The notes under the pieces: model-generated
The model's input: only the letters and a program-made list of their open reading frames with translations
Database searches by the model: none
What the model was told of the DNA's origin: nothing
Shown: positions 1 through 9,600 of the stretch, in pieces
How positions within the stretch are numbered: the stretch's first letter is position 1
Layout: every line of letters starts with the position of its first letter
Made by a program: the position numbers and the translations under genes
Assembly: GCA_002345675.1 (NCBI GenBank)
Contig: DDWL01000069.1
Span: 1-20,210 of the forward strand
Source of the DNA: Bacteroidales bacterium UBA2287
Lineage (GTDB): Bacteria > Bacteroidota > Bacteroidia > Bacteroidales > Tenuifilaceae
Direction: 5' to 3'
Length of the DNA stretch: 20,210 bases

Positions 1-110
1 ACATTATATTATTCTAATTACTTAATTGTCATTTTTTGGTTATTTATGGTTTAGTTCACACTAAAAAGGACAAATTATTTGGACTAAAGTCGGTTAAAGT
101 TAAAAAAGGC

Positions 111-200
111 TAACCACAAAGGGCACAAAGTTTTACTCAAAGTTCACAAAGCACTTTAGGCGTATGAATTTACTTTGCGACACTTTGCCTTTTCTTTGGT
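111..200. repeat. CACAAAG-rich dispersed-type intergenic repeat
   Basis: The left half (113-151) repeats the theme CACAAAG (ACCACAAAGGGCACAAAG, then TTCACAAAG). The right half (173-200) carries CTTTGCGACACTTTGCC and ends CTTTGGT, so the two halves are a degenerate inverted repeat of each other. A related AACCACAG...CTGTGGTT element lies near the other end of the window. Such 'accacaaagggcacaaag' strings are familiar from intergenic DNA of Bacteroidota, but copy number in this genome cannot be seen here. It is not coding in any convincing frame. Confidence 0.5.
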
Positions 201-281
201 CCCGATAGTTATTCATAGTCGTCAGTTTAAGCATGTTTTCCCGACAGTTATTGGAACTCCAGAATTCATTTTATTCTTTTT

Positions 282-545
282 ATTCTTTTCCTTTCTCCTT
301 GATGAGAAAGGAACAAAGAATCAAGGCAAAACGACGCTGCCTCCCGCCCTGCCGAATCGTAAGCCCCATGGCAACGTAAGCGACATGGAACGCTGCAAGA
401 GGATACCCTTCCTTTATTTCCATGTTCTTGCAAAGTTCCATCAGTTTAAACTTAATCGATTAATGCGTTCCATCTCGAACGCAAGCGCCCTTGCACATGG
501 GGCTAACGATTCAGCATTCCCTCTCATGCTGCCGCTCGTTTTGCC
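282..545. repeat. Large nested inverted-repeat element in the gene-free left edge
   Basis: A compact hairpin opens the element: TTCCTTTCTC (288-297), loop CTTGAT, GAGAAAGGAA (304-313), extended by ATTCTTT (282-288) against AAAGAAT (315-321). It is followed by an imperfect long hairpin whose arms match in nested order: GGCAAAACGA (325-334) with TCGTTTTGCC (536-545); the 17-mer at 354-370 with 496-512 (16 of 17 paired); ATGGAACGC (385-393) with GCGTTCCAT (465-473); and GCAAGA (395-400) with TCTTGC (426-431). This supports a folded transcript or a non-autonomous mobile or repetitive element. No transposase or flanking target duplication was recognised. The rest of 1-718 holds only the CACAAAG repeat and AT-rich DNA. 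Confidence 0.6.
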
Positions 546-718
546 ATCCCACCGCACTTCGCTCATGGTAAACTTCTTGCAATTTCTAAGCTATTTCGCT
601 TTGATATTTTTGGTGTCCCATGCTTTTCTATGCATTAGCAAATGGGAATTTTTCAGCAGCCATACTTGCTGATTTTTTGTGTTTTTTTTCGGAATGACTT
701 CGTACTCCCAAATTCAAA

Positions 719-3208
719 CTAACCTAACTTTACAATAGTAATACCTGCTCCGCCAAATTCCTCGCTCTCGTCGGAAAAGGAGGAGACAAATGGCATCGCT
801 TTTAAAAAGGCTCTTATCTCCTGTCGAAGTATACCGTTTCCCTTGCCATGTAGTATTCGAATATTCGAAATACCAATCATAGCTGCCTCGTCGACCAGCT
901 CCTGAACTGCCTCGAGCGCTTCGTTTGTTCGGTAGCCCCTCACATCAATGTCGGACTTAAAGTTTATCCGTTTTTTGTTTAAATCGAACCCAACGCCAGT
1001 TTGTGGTCGGGTAATCAGCTTATTTGCTGCCCTATAGTCGGCTGTGCTTATTCGTTCAAGCTTTTTAATCGAAATGGTGGTAATCATGCTACCAAAGGCA
1101 ACAACAGCATTTTGCGGATTAACCTCCATAACCTCGCCAACGGCATCCTGACCTGTAATTCGAACCTTTTCGCCCTTTTCAATTGGCTTGGGAGCAGATT
1201 GTTTTGCAGGAACATCAGTCTCACTACCGCCTTTTTCCCTTCGCTCCTCTTTTCGCTTTTGGCGCTGTAGTATTTGCTCCATTTGCTTTGCAATTGTGGG
1301 GTCGTCTTCGCCTTCGGACTTCTTAACTTTTACCTTAAACTCCTCCAGTTCATGGCGAACCGCACGTGTTTTTTCCTTATCGGCGTTCGATTCCTTAATT
1401 TCCCTTATGGTGTTCTCAACCATTCGGTTGGTTTGCGCCAGTAAGGCTTCGGCTTCCTCCTTGGCTTTTTTCAGAATTTCTTTACGTTGACTCTTTATAG
1501 CTGTAAACTCCTCTTCGAGCTTTTGCTCGTACTCATCGCTCTTTTTACTTGCAATTCGAATGTTGTCGCGCTTTTTTTCCCAGTAGCGCTTATCGCGTGC
1601 AATTTCCCTAAGATGCTTTTCGAAGCTAATATGGTCGGTTCCGGCTTTGCCTTCGGCAATTTTGAGTAAATCTTCGGGCAAACCAATTTTACGAGCAATT
1701 TCGAAGGCAAAACTGCTTCCTGGTTTTCCCATTTCGAGTTTGAAAAGGGGTTCAATTCTACCTATGTCGAAAAGCATTGCCCCATTTATAATTCCGTTGC
1801 TGCTAGCAGCAAAATGCTTTAAGTTTGTGTAGTGCGTGGTAATTACGCCAAAAGCGCCCGATTCGTTAAGTCGCTGAAGTATTGACTCGGCAATGGCGCC
1901 ACCCGCTTGAGGCTCCGTTCCTGCTCCAAACTCGTCGATTAGCACAAGCGTTTGGCTGTCGGAATTCTTTATAAAAAACTTCATGCTCAACAGGTGCGAG
2001 CTGTAAGTACTCAAATCGTTTTCGATTGATTGCTCGTCGCCTATGTCGATAAATAGCTTACTAAAGATTCCCATTTCCGAATTTTCGAGAACGGGAGGAA
2101 GAAAACCGCATTGCAGCATATACTGCGAAATGCCAACCGTTTTAAGGCATACCGACTTTCCACCTGCATTGGGACCCGAAATAAGAAGAATATGGTTCTC
2201 GGTATCGAGGTCGAGATCGAGCGGAACAACACCTTTGCCCTCGCGCTTTAGCGCAAGCATAAGCTGAGGATGAACCGCTTGCCGAAGGAAAACCTTAGGT
2301 TTGCTATGCAAAATGGGTCGTGAACCAGCCACATTGGCTGCAAAAAGACCTTTGGCATGAATAAAATCGATGGTACCCATAAAGTCGTACGACATAAGCA
2401 AATCGGGAACATACGGACGAATGGTATCGGCAAATTCAACAAGAATGCGAATTATCTCTCTACGTTCCTCGTACTCCAACTCGCGAATCTCGTTATTTAG
2501 CTCAACCACCTCAACGGGTTCAATAAAAAAGGTCTTTCCGGTTGCCGATTCGTCCTGAACAATTCCCTTAATTTTTCGCTTGTTTACAGCAGTTACAGGA
2601 ATTACAAGACGACCATCGCGAATTGAGGTTGTGGCATCGGGTTCAACAAATCCCTCGGCTTGAGCCGCTTTTAGAATTGAGTTTATTCGTTTTGAAATTG
2701 AATTTTGCTTTGCCGAAATTTCACCACGAATGCGAGCCAGTTCGGGCGAGGCGTTGTCCTTAATTTTTCCAAAACGATTAAGAATGGCATCGATTCGTTC
2801 GGCAACAAAAGGGAAAAATTCAACATCCTTAGCCAACTCTGTAAGATGCGGATATCGTGGCTTTTCGCCCTTTTTAAAGAAAGCCAGTAGGGCTTTAATG
2901 GCATCGAGCGAGCGGCGAAGCACGCCCATTTCGGCTTCGTCGAGCCACGAGCCCTCGCGCTTAATGCGCTCGAGAAATGAAGTGGCATCGGCATAATTGT
3001 CAACAGGAAATGTGTCGTCCATCATACAGATGGTTTTCATTTCGGCGGTTTGCTCAATTAAAGCTGAAATTGTGTTGAAATCGTTACAAAAGGAGGCCTC
3101 GGCGGCTTTTGTTTTGCCCAAAGGGCAAAGGCACGAGTCGGTAACCTGACTGCGAATTCGATTGAAACCAACCTTTTCTTCGAAACTATTGGGGTAAATG
3201 CTTTGCAT
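719..3208 (-). CDS. mutS2: MutS2 family ATPase with C-terminal Smr domain
   Basis: An 829-residue MutS2, of normal family length. The N-terminal two fifths are the MutS-type core/lever helices without the mismatch-recognition domain of MutS1. The ATPase follows: Walker A GPNAGGKS at 345-352, ABC-like signature SIENDLSTYSSH at 394-405, Walker B LVLIDEF at 421-427 and the TTHY His switch at 457-460. A charged coiled coil (about 520-670) leads to a linker and an Smr domain (about 750-829) with DVRGY at 755-759 and HGKGNG at 787-792. In other bacteria MutS2 suppresses recombination, and in Bacillus it splits collided ribosomes; which role applies here is not decidable. The start is an ATG, preceded by a TATCTTTA box about 70 bases upstream. 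It appears monocistronic, because a terminator separates it from the upstream peptidase gene. Confidence 0.95.
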   Translation of the reverse strand: MQSIYPNSFEEKVGFNRIRSQVTDSCLCPLGKTKAAEASFCNDFNTISALIEQTAEMKTICMMDDTFPVDNYADATSFLERIKREGSWLDEAEMGVLRRSLDAIKALLAFFKKGEKPRYPHLTELAKDVEFFPFVAERIDAILNRFGKIKDNASPELARIRGEISAKQNSISKRINSILKAAQAEGFVEPDATTSIRDGRLVIPVTAVNKRKIKGIVQDESATGKTFFIEPVEVVELNNEIRELEYEERREIIRILVEFADTIRPYVPDLLMSYDFMGTIDFIHAKGLFAANVAGSRPILHSKPKVFLRQAVHPQLMLALKREGKGVVPLDLDLDTENHILLISGPNAGGKSVCLKTVGISQYMLQCGFLPPVLENSEMGIFSKLFIDIGDEQSIENDLSTYSSHLLSMKFFIKNSDSQTLVLIDEFGAGTEPQAGGAIAESILQRLNESGAFGVITTHYTNLKHFAASSNGIINGAMLFDIGRIEPLFKLEMGKPGSSFAFEIARKIGLPEDLLKIAEGKAGTDHISFEKHLREIARDKRYWEKKRDNIRIASKKSDEYEQKLEEEFTAIKSQRKEILKKAKEEAEALLAQTNRMVENTIREIKESNADKEKTRAVRHELEEFKVKVKKSEGEDDPTIAKQMEQILQRQKRKEERREKGGSETDVPAKQSAPKPIEKGEKVRITGQDAVGEVMEVNPQNAVVAFGSMITTISIKKLERISTADYRAANKLITRPQTGVGFDLNKKRINFKSDIDVRGYRTNEALEAVQELVDEAAMIGISNIRILHGKGNGILRQEIRAFLKAMPFVSSFSDESEEFGGAGITIVKLG

Positions 3209-3278
3209 TGTATAATAAAACTTAAAATCAAATGTAATCCCGACAAATATCGGGTGAAAAATGTAAAATGTAAAACCC

Positions 3279-3310
3279 TAAAGATACGAAGAGTTGGGGG
3301 AAAGAGACAA
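3279..3310 (-). promoter_or_regulatory. Putative Bacteroidota-type promoter of mutS2
   Basis: On the minus strand TTG (3310-3308) is followed after 21 bases by TATCTTTA (3286-3279), one mismatch from the -7 consensus TAnnTTTG. It would give a leader of about 65 bases that includes a short inverted repeat, CCCGA/TCGGG (3239-3243 and 3250-3254). The spacing fits the Bacteroidota sigma factor; the match is by eye only. Confidence 0.4.
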
Positions 3311-3337
3311 CTGAAATAAGCAACGACTCATTTCAAT

Positions 3338-3377
3338 AAAAAAACCACCCATAAAGTGTGATCTTTAGGATGGTTTT
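3338..3377 (-). terminator. Rho-independent terminator of the M16 peptidase gene
   Basis: Read on the minus strand, AAAACCATCC-TAAAG pairs with CTTTA-T-GGGTGGTTT around the loop ATCACA, followed by a run of seven T. It starts about 20 bases after the peptidase stop codon and lies just upstream of the mutS2 promoter, so the two minus-strand genes are probably separate transcription units. Confidence 0.85.
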
Positions 3378-3395
3378 AATTATCAATTTTTAGTA

Positions 3396-6326
3396 TTAGT
3401 ACCCAAACAGTTCGTCAACTGTAAGCATTTTAACTTTCCCCATTTGGTTAAGTACTTTCTTGTCGACCGCTTTGCTATTGCCAATAATTAGGTATGTAAA
3501 GGGTTTATTTTGAATATTAGAAGAGTAAAAACTTCTCAAATCGTCCATCGTTCCTTTTTCGGCTGCATTATACAAATCGCGACGTATATCGGTTTCGATA
3601 CCCAAGTCCTTATTACTTAACCAGCGAAAAAAGAGCTGCTCGTTCTGTATACGCTCAGTGGCAATGGTATTCATTATAGCTTTTCGCGACGTTTCGAGCG
3701 AGTTCTCATTTTCAATTAAATTGCTTAGCAAACGATTAATTGTGGTAGTTGCCATATCGAGTTTGTCGGACTGCGTACCAACAAAACCCATTAAATAAAA
3801 TGATTTATCCTTTTTTGAAGGAGAATTGTAGCCAAGCCATGCCGCATAGGCCATTCCCTGCGATTCGCGAATTTCCTGAAAAACAATTGACGACATTGAG
3901 TTGCCAAAGTACTGGTTAAATAGGTTCGACTTTACGAATAAGTCCTGAGAATATGGTTCGCCTTTCGATAACAGAATTATGTTTACCTGCGACATATTAT
4001 AATCGGCCATAAGCACCTCTTTATCTTTAATATCGAGTTCGGGGTAAACTTTTTTAGCTGGAATTTCGCTTAACGTTTCGGGGAGTTTGTGGTATAGCTC
4101 AACAGCCGATTTAACCTCCTTCATACTACTCGGTCCGTTGTAGAAAATTCGATGGGGGTAAGTAAATAATGTTTTTACATGATTGGTCAGCTCCTTGGGA
4201 TCGATTTTACCCAAATCGTCGTTATTAATTACATCGTTAAATGGCGACTTTGGACCATACATTGCATAGTTCCACAGGCCACTCCAAAGTATTTCATCTT
4301 GACTTAATTTTAAGTCGTTACGCTTTTTAATAATACCCTCAACATAAAGTTTAAAGGCTGCCGAATCGGGCTCCGACTCGGTTAAAATCTCCTCCATAAT
4401 TTCGAGACCTTTCTTAAAATTACGATTTAATCCCGAAACATAAACCCATGAACGTTCGGCTCCTGCCTGTACATGAGTACTAATTCCATAGCGAAAAAGT
4501 TCTTTTTTTAAATCGGCCGCCGAACGTTTTTTTGTTCCAATAAATGGTAAATAGTTAATTGCTATTGGCGTTTTAAGGTTATGATTCTTTCCATTATCAA
4601 TAATGTAATAATTTGTAAATAGCTCGTTATCCTTATTTTGAATGTAGCTAAAGTCAACACCATCTTTCATTGTAACCGTTTCGAAAGCATTTGCATAGTC
4701 GATAAAAACGGGCTTGATGGTGTCGGCAGGAATTTTAACCCACTCGGAGTAAAATGCGCTTTGGTCGTTGCGATTAATTTCAATTGCCGATATTTGGGGC
4801 TTTTCGACTTTAACAAGATCATTAGCCTCGCCCATTCGTTTGTAAACCGCAACATAGTTGTTTCCAAAAAATTTACTGGCGTATTCCATAACCTGCTGCT
4901 TAGTAACCTTCTCCATTTTATTTGGGATATCTAAAACATCGGCCCATTCGTACTTATTAATAAAAACGTGTAGAAAACTGAACACTCTAAAATTATCCTG
5001 ACAACTGCGAAGCATGCTTAATCGCTCCTGATTCGCTATGGCAGTTGGCATCCAATCGGGGAAATCGCCAAGTTTTACCTTATCAATCTCGGCCAAAATA
5101 AGGTCGCGTGCCTCCTCAAGGGTTTGGTTTTGTTTAGGCATTGCGTAAAACTGTATAAAGCCGTAATCGTTTATAAACGACGAAAATGCGTATGCATTTA
5201 AAACTTTTTGCTCTTGCTTAAGGTTTATATCAATTAAACCTGCCGTTCCATTGTAAAGAATATTGGTAATAACATCAAGCATTTTTCTGTCTTCGGGAGT
5301 ATTGCTATTGCATCGGAAGCCCATAAGTAGGTTAGCGGCTTCTGGACCAAAAAGGTCCTTTTCAACGGGCTGATTAATTGGCTCCTCGGTAATTTTGGCT
5401 ATTTCGGGAAGAGGCTTTGCTTCCATTTTACCAAAGGTTTCGTCAACCATTTTTATGGTTTGCTCCATATCGAAATCGCCAGCAAGGCAAATTACCATAT
5501 TGTTTGGAACGTACCACGTTTCCTTAAACTTAAGGATGTTTACCATTGATGGATTTTTAAGGTGCTCGGGGAAACCAATAACGCTTCGACCTAAAGGATT
5601 TTTGGGAAATAACAAGGACATTATTTGCTCCCAAGCCCTTGATTCGTCGCGATCCTGATACATATTAAACTCTTCGTAAACCGTTTCAAGTTCAGTATGA
5701 AAAAGCCTTAAAGCCACTTCGCCAAAACGATTATACTCTAATGCCAGCCACTTTTTTAGCTCGTTAGCTGGAATATCGTTCATGTAGGCCGTTTGGTCGT
5801 TCGATGTAAATGCGTTTGTATATTGCGCACCCATTTCGGTAACCATTTTATCGTACTCGTTGGGAATTGCATACTTCGATGCTTCGACTGAGAGTTTATC
5901 AATTTGGGCATAAATTGCCTTACGTTTTGCCAAATCGGTTTCGACCCTATAAATTTCAAATAAATTCGAAATGGAATCAAGCAATGGTTTCTCCATTTCC
6001 CAATTGGTAGTTCCAAACGTACTGGTACCCTTAAACATAATATGCTCAAAGTAGTGAGCTAAGCCAGTGGTTTCAATTGGATCGCTGGTCGATCCTGCCC
6101 TGATTCCGATTAACCCCATAATTCGCGGCTCGTTGTGGCTAGGCGAAAGGTAAACTTTAAGTCCATTTTCGAGGGTGTAAATCCTAAGTTTGGCGGGGTC
6201 GTTTGTAATTGACTCGTAGGTGTACCCATTGCTATCCTTATAAATTTTAGCCTCGTGCTTTTTGCCTGTGCATGCAGCAGTAAAAACTATAAGAATAAAA
6301 ATACTAAGTTGTTTCAGCTTGTTCAT
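3396..6326 (-). CDS. M16 family zinc metallopeptidase, double-domain lipoprotein
   Basis: A 976-residue protein with two M16 (pitrilysin/insulinase-like) halves. The N-terminus (1-19) is a lipoprotein signal ending in the lipobox FTAAC, so Cys19 should be lipidated and the enzyme held in the cell envelope. The inverted zinc motif HYFEH is at 91-95 (His91 and His95 as ligands, Glu94 catalytic), and the ETVYEE segment at 214-219 supplies the expected third ligand. NAFTS at 171-175 is the usual substrate-edge motif. Between the zinc motif and NAFTS lies a charged helical insertion (about 112-158), which makes the ligand spacing longer than in classical M16 enzymes. The second half lacks HxxEH and is probably the inactive partner that closes the chamber. 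Substrates are unknown; the family degrades peptides. No gene overlaps it, and a clear terminator follows. Confidence 0.92.
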   Translation of the reverse strand: MNKLKQLSIFILIVFTAACTGKKHEAKIYKDSNGYTYESITNDPAKLRIYTLENGLKVYLSPSHNEPRIMGLIGIRAGSTSDPIETTGLAHYFEHIMFKGTSTFGTTNWEMEKPLLDSISNLFEIYRVETDLAKRKAIYAQIDKLSVEASKYAIPNEYDKMVTEMGAQYTNAFTSNDQTAYMNDIPANELKKWLALEYNRFGEVALRLFHTELETVYEEFNMYQDRDESRAWEQIMSLLFPKNPLGRSVIGFPEHLKNPSMVNILKFKETWYVPNNMVICLAGDFDMEQTIKMVDETFGKMEAKPLPEIAKITEEPINQPVEKDLFGPEAANLLMGFRCNSNTPEDRKMLDVITNILYNGTAGLIDINLKQEQKVLNAYAFSSFINDYGFIQFYAMPKQNQTLEEARDLILAEIDKVKLGDFPDWMPTAIANQERLSMLRSCQDNFRVFSFLHVFINKYEWADVLDIPNKMEKVTKQQVMEYASKFFGNNYVAVYKRMGEANDLVKVEKPQISAIEINRNDQSAFYSEWVKIPADTIKPVFIDYANAFETVTMKDGVDFSYIQNKDNELFTNYYIIDNGKNHNLKTPIAINYLPFIGTKKRSAADLKKELFRYGISTHVQAGAERSWVYVSGLNRNFKKGLEIMEEILTESEPDSAAFKLYVEGIIKKRNDLKLSQDEILWSGLWNYAMYGPKSPFNDVINNDDLGKIDPKELTNHVKTLFTYPHRIFYNGPSSMKEVKSAVELYHKLPETLSEIPAKKVYPELDIKDKEVLMADYNMSQVNIILLSKGEPYSQDLFVKSNLFNQYFGNSMSSIVFQEIRESQGMAYAAWLGYNSPSKKDKSFYLMGFVGTQSDKLDMATTTINRLLSNLIENENSLETSRKAIMNTIATERIQNEQLFFRWLSNKDLGIETDIRRDLYNAAEKGTMDDLRSFYSSNIQNKPFTYLIIGNSKAVDKKVLNQMGKVKMLTVDELFGY

Positions 6327-6601
6327 AATAATTTTTTTGGTGGTTTAAATATTAAAATGTTGATAAGCAGCGATAAAAGTAGAAAAGTTTTTTTAATTTT
6401 ATAAAGAATAATTCTGCTATAGGCTAAAAATTGTTATGCAATATTTGAATTAGCATTGAACTTATTAAAAATACACCAATACACATAGGGTAGATTGAAC
6501 ATTGGCGGTCATACAAAATAAAAAACTTTGGTGAAATGCTAGCAACAACTTCTAATGCATTAATATTAAAATAATTACAAATTGTGCTAAATAAGTAGAT
6601 T

Positions 6602-9600
6602 ATGAAAGACTATGTTGTTAATGCGAACTACATAAAAAGCATTACGAGTATTGCCCTTAAAATAATTAAAGACTTAGTATTTCAAAAAAGGTATATCGCT
6701 ATACTTTTCATAATTCTATTTTCGGTTTCATTAGCCTACTCACAAAACTACCGAATAAGTCATTATGCTGTAAATCAAGGATTATCGCAAAGTGTAATTC
6801 ATACAATTTTTCAGGATAGCAGAGGGTTTATTTGGGCAGGAACACAAGATGGACTAAACCGTTTCGACGGGTACACTTTTGTTAAATATCTTCATAATCC
6901 AAACGATTCAAACTCCCTTTCCGATAGCTGGATTTACGCAATTACCGAAGATATTGAGGGTAATTTATGGATTGGCACACGAAGAGGTTTAAACAAATTC
7001 AACTTTAAAAGCAATAAATTTACAAGCTATTTAAAAGGGTCAGATGAACGATTTGAACCACTTAAGAATAACGTTTATGGTTGTGTTACCAACTCAAAGG
7101 GCGAAATTTTCACTAACACACCTCCTTTAATCAACTTAATAAATCCTAAAACAGGAGTTTATAAGCATTATGTAAATAACGTTGGGCAAAATCCTAATGT
7201 ACAAGACAAAGCATTACCAATAATTATTGACAAGGACGGCGAAGTATGGGCTGCAACAACATTTGGGCTGGCAAGGCTAAACCCTATAACTGGCGATTTT
7301 ACTAATTATCAGAATAACCCTGCTGACATAAACTCAATTAACCACAATAGTATTCTTTCAATATACGAAGACAATAAAGGGCTTATTTGGGTTGGTACTC
7401 CTTTAGGGTTTAATATTTTTAACAAGCAAACAAACGAGTTTAAACATTTTACGCTTGTTGTTTACAATAATCCCCTCTGGATTCGATCGATAGTGCAAGA
7501 TAAAAAGGGATACTTTTGGGTAGGGACTGAGGAAAACGGAATTTTTAAACTTAGCATAAAGGAATCGGATATTTTTATCGAAACTCAAATTAGCGCAAGC
7601 GACGAGCAAACTACAAGCCACCTTAACCATAGCAATGTAATTGCATTGCTCATCGACCGAACAAACAATCTTTGGATTGGTACGCTTAATGGACTAAATA
7701 AAACCGATTTAAAGGATCCGCGATTTACGCTTTACCGAAAATCGAACGAATCGTGTTCGGTCGACCTACTCGATAATGTTATTGCTTCAATTTACAAACA
7801 CAAAAACGGAGATATTTGGGTTGGAAACTGGGGAAAAGGCTTAAATATTTACAACCGAGCAACCAATAAAGTAACCCATTACTCATCGAACCTTATTGGA
7901 AAATACTATATACCTAACAATTACGTACACGTAATTTTCGAATACAACCAAAACGAAATTTGGATTGGTACTCGCAACGGTATTTTTGTTTTCAACAATA
8001 ATCGTTTTGTGCCCCTTGGCGAATTTTACAATTCGAATAAATTGCCAAAATTTATCGACAAAAGGGTTTTTTGCATAGTGAAGGATAAAAAGAACAATGT
8101 TTGGGTGGCCACTCAGGGAGGGCTTTTTTATGTTGACATGCAAAATAAAAGCTACAAACGTTACTCGGCCGAAAACGAACCAAACACAAAATTAAGCGAT
8201 AACCTAGTTTACTCTCTTACCTTCGATTGCGATAGCAACCTATGGATTGCTACTAAAAATGGCCTCGACAAGTTCAGCAATTCAACCAAACAAATATCGC
8301 ATTTAGTTAAAATCGAAGGCGATAAAAATACTCTATCCGATAATTACACCGTGTCGCTTTGCTACACCTCCGATTCGTCGCTTTGGATAGGTACAAAAAG
8401 TGGAATAAATAAACTTAACCTTAAAAATAATTCGTTTACATACTATACCGAAGCCGACGGGCTGGTTTCGAATACTGTTTACGAAATTATTGAGGATGAC
8501 GCTGGCAATTTATGGTTTGGTACTGGTAAAGGGCTTTCGCACATGCAAAAAGGCGAAAACCGAATTATAACATACAGCGAAGAGGATGGTTTACAAGGCC
8601 CCGAATTTAACCATAGAGCCAGTCATAAAAGTTACGACGGGGAAATATTTTTTGGTGGAATGAATGGCTTTAATTCCTTTTATCCAAAAAAAATTACTAA
8701 TAATCAATATGTTCCATCAATTGCATTTACCTCTTTTCAAAAGCAGAATAAAGTTGGAACTCAAAATGTACACATAATTAACAGCAGCAAAGTTGTACTT
8801 AACTATGGCGACTATGCATTTAATGTCGAGTTTTCGGCTTTAGAGTATACAAGCCCTGCTAAAAATAATTATGCATACAAACTAGTAGGCACATCGAACG
8901 ATTGGATTAATATAGGAAGCAGGCGTTTTTTAACATTTTCTAATATGGCCCCAGGCCTTTACGAACTTTGGATTAAAGGAAGTAATAACGATTTAACATG
9001 GAACGAGTCGGGTTCCTTCATTCAAATTCGCGTTAAGCCCCCTTGGTGGAGAAGTACAGTTGCATACTTTACATACGTAATCCTCATTTTTACTGCAATA
9101 ATTCTTTTTATTAAGTTCCGCGAGCGAGCATTAAAGGAACAAAAAAGGTATTTGGAACATAAGGTAAAGGAGCGCACCGAAGAGGTTGAGTGCCAGAAAA
9201 ATGAAATTATGGAGAAAAATTACGAACTTGAAGAGCAGAACTACGAAATTCTTAGCCAAAGGGATTTGCTAACAAATCAAAACGAAAAAATTTCGAAACA
9301 GAATAAGCAAATCAAAGATAGCATTCAGTACGCCAGCCGAATACAATCGGCAATTCTTCCTTCAACTTCAATCTTTTCGGAACTAAATATCGAGCATTTT
9401 TTAATTTTCCAGCCCAAGGATATTGTTAGCGGCGATTTTTACTGGGTAAAAACAATTCAAAACCATCTTCTTTTAGCAATTGCCGATTGTACAGGCCATG
9501 GTGTTCCAGGTGCTTTTATGAGCATGCTTGGGAACTCATTTTTAAACGAAATTGTAACACATAACGATACAACAAAGGCAAGTCATGTACTCGACAAACT

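Noticed and set aside
201..252. Direct repeat CCCGATAGTTATT (201-213) and CCCGACAGTTATT (240-252)
   Set aside because: Only two copies of 13 bases with one mismatch. Too little to call a target-site duplication or an array.
175..672. Open frame of 165 codons on the plus strand
   Set aside because: It runs through the CACAAAG repeat and both arms of the nested palindrome. The translation is low in complexity with no recognisable domain, and the region is better explained as non-coding repeat.
653..678. TCAGCA/TGCTGA hairpin followed by six T, as a terminator
   Set aside because: The stem is only 6 bp, and the T tract is on the plus strand, where no real gene ends. It does not serve mutS2, which is transcribed the other way.
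3239..3254. CCCGA/TCGGG hairpin in the mutS2 leader as a riboswitch or attenuator
   Set aside because: The stem is 5 bp with no T tract or further structure; such short strings are common between Bacteroidota genes.
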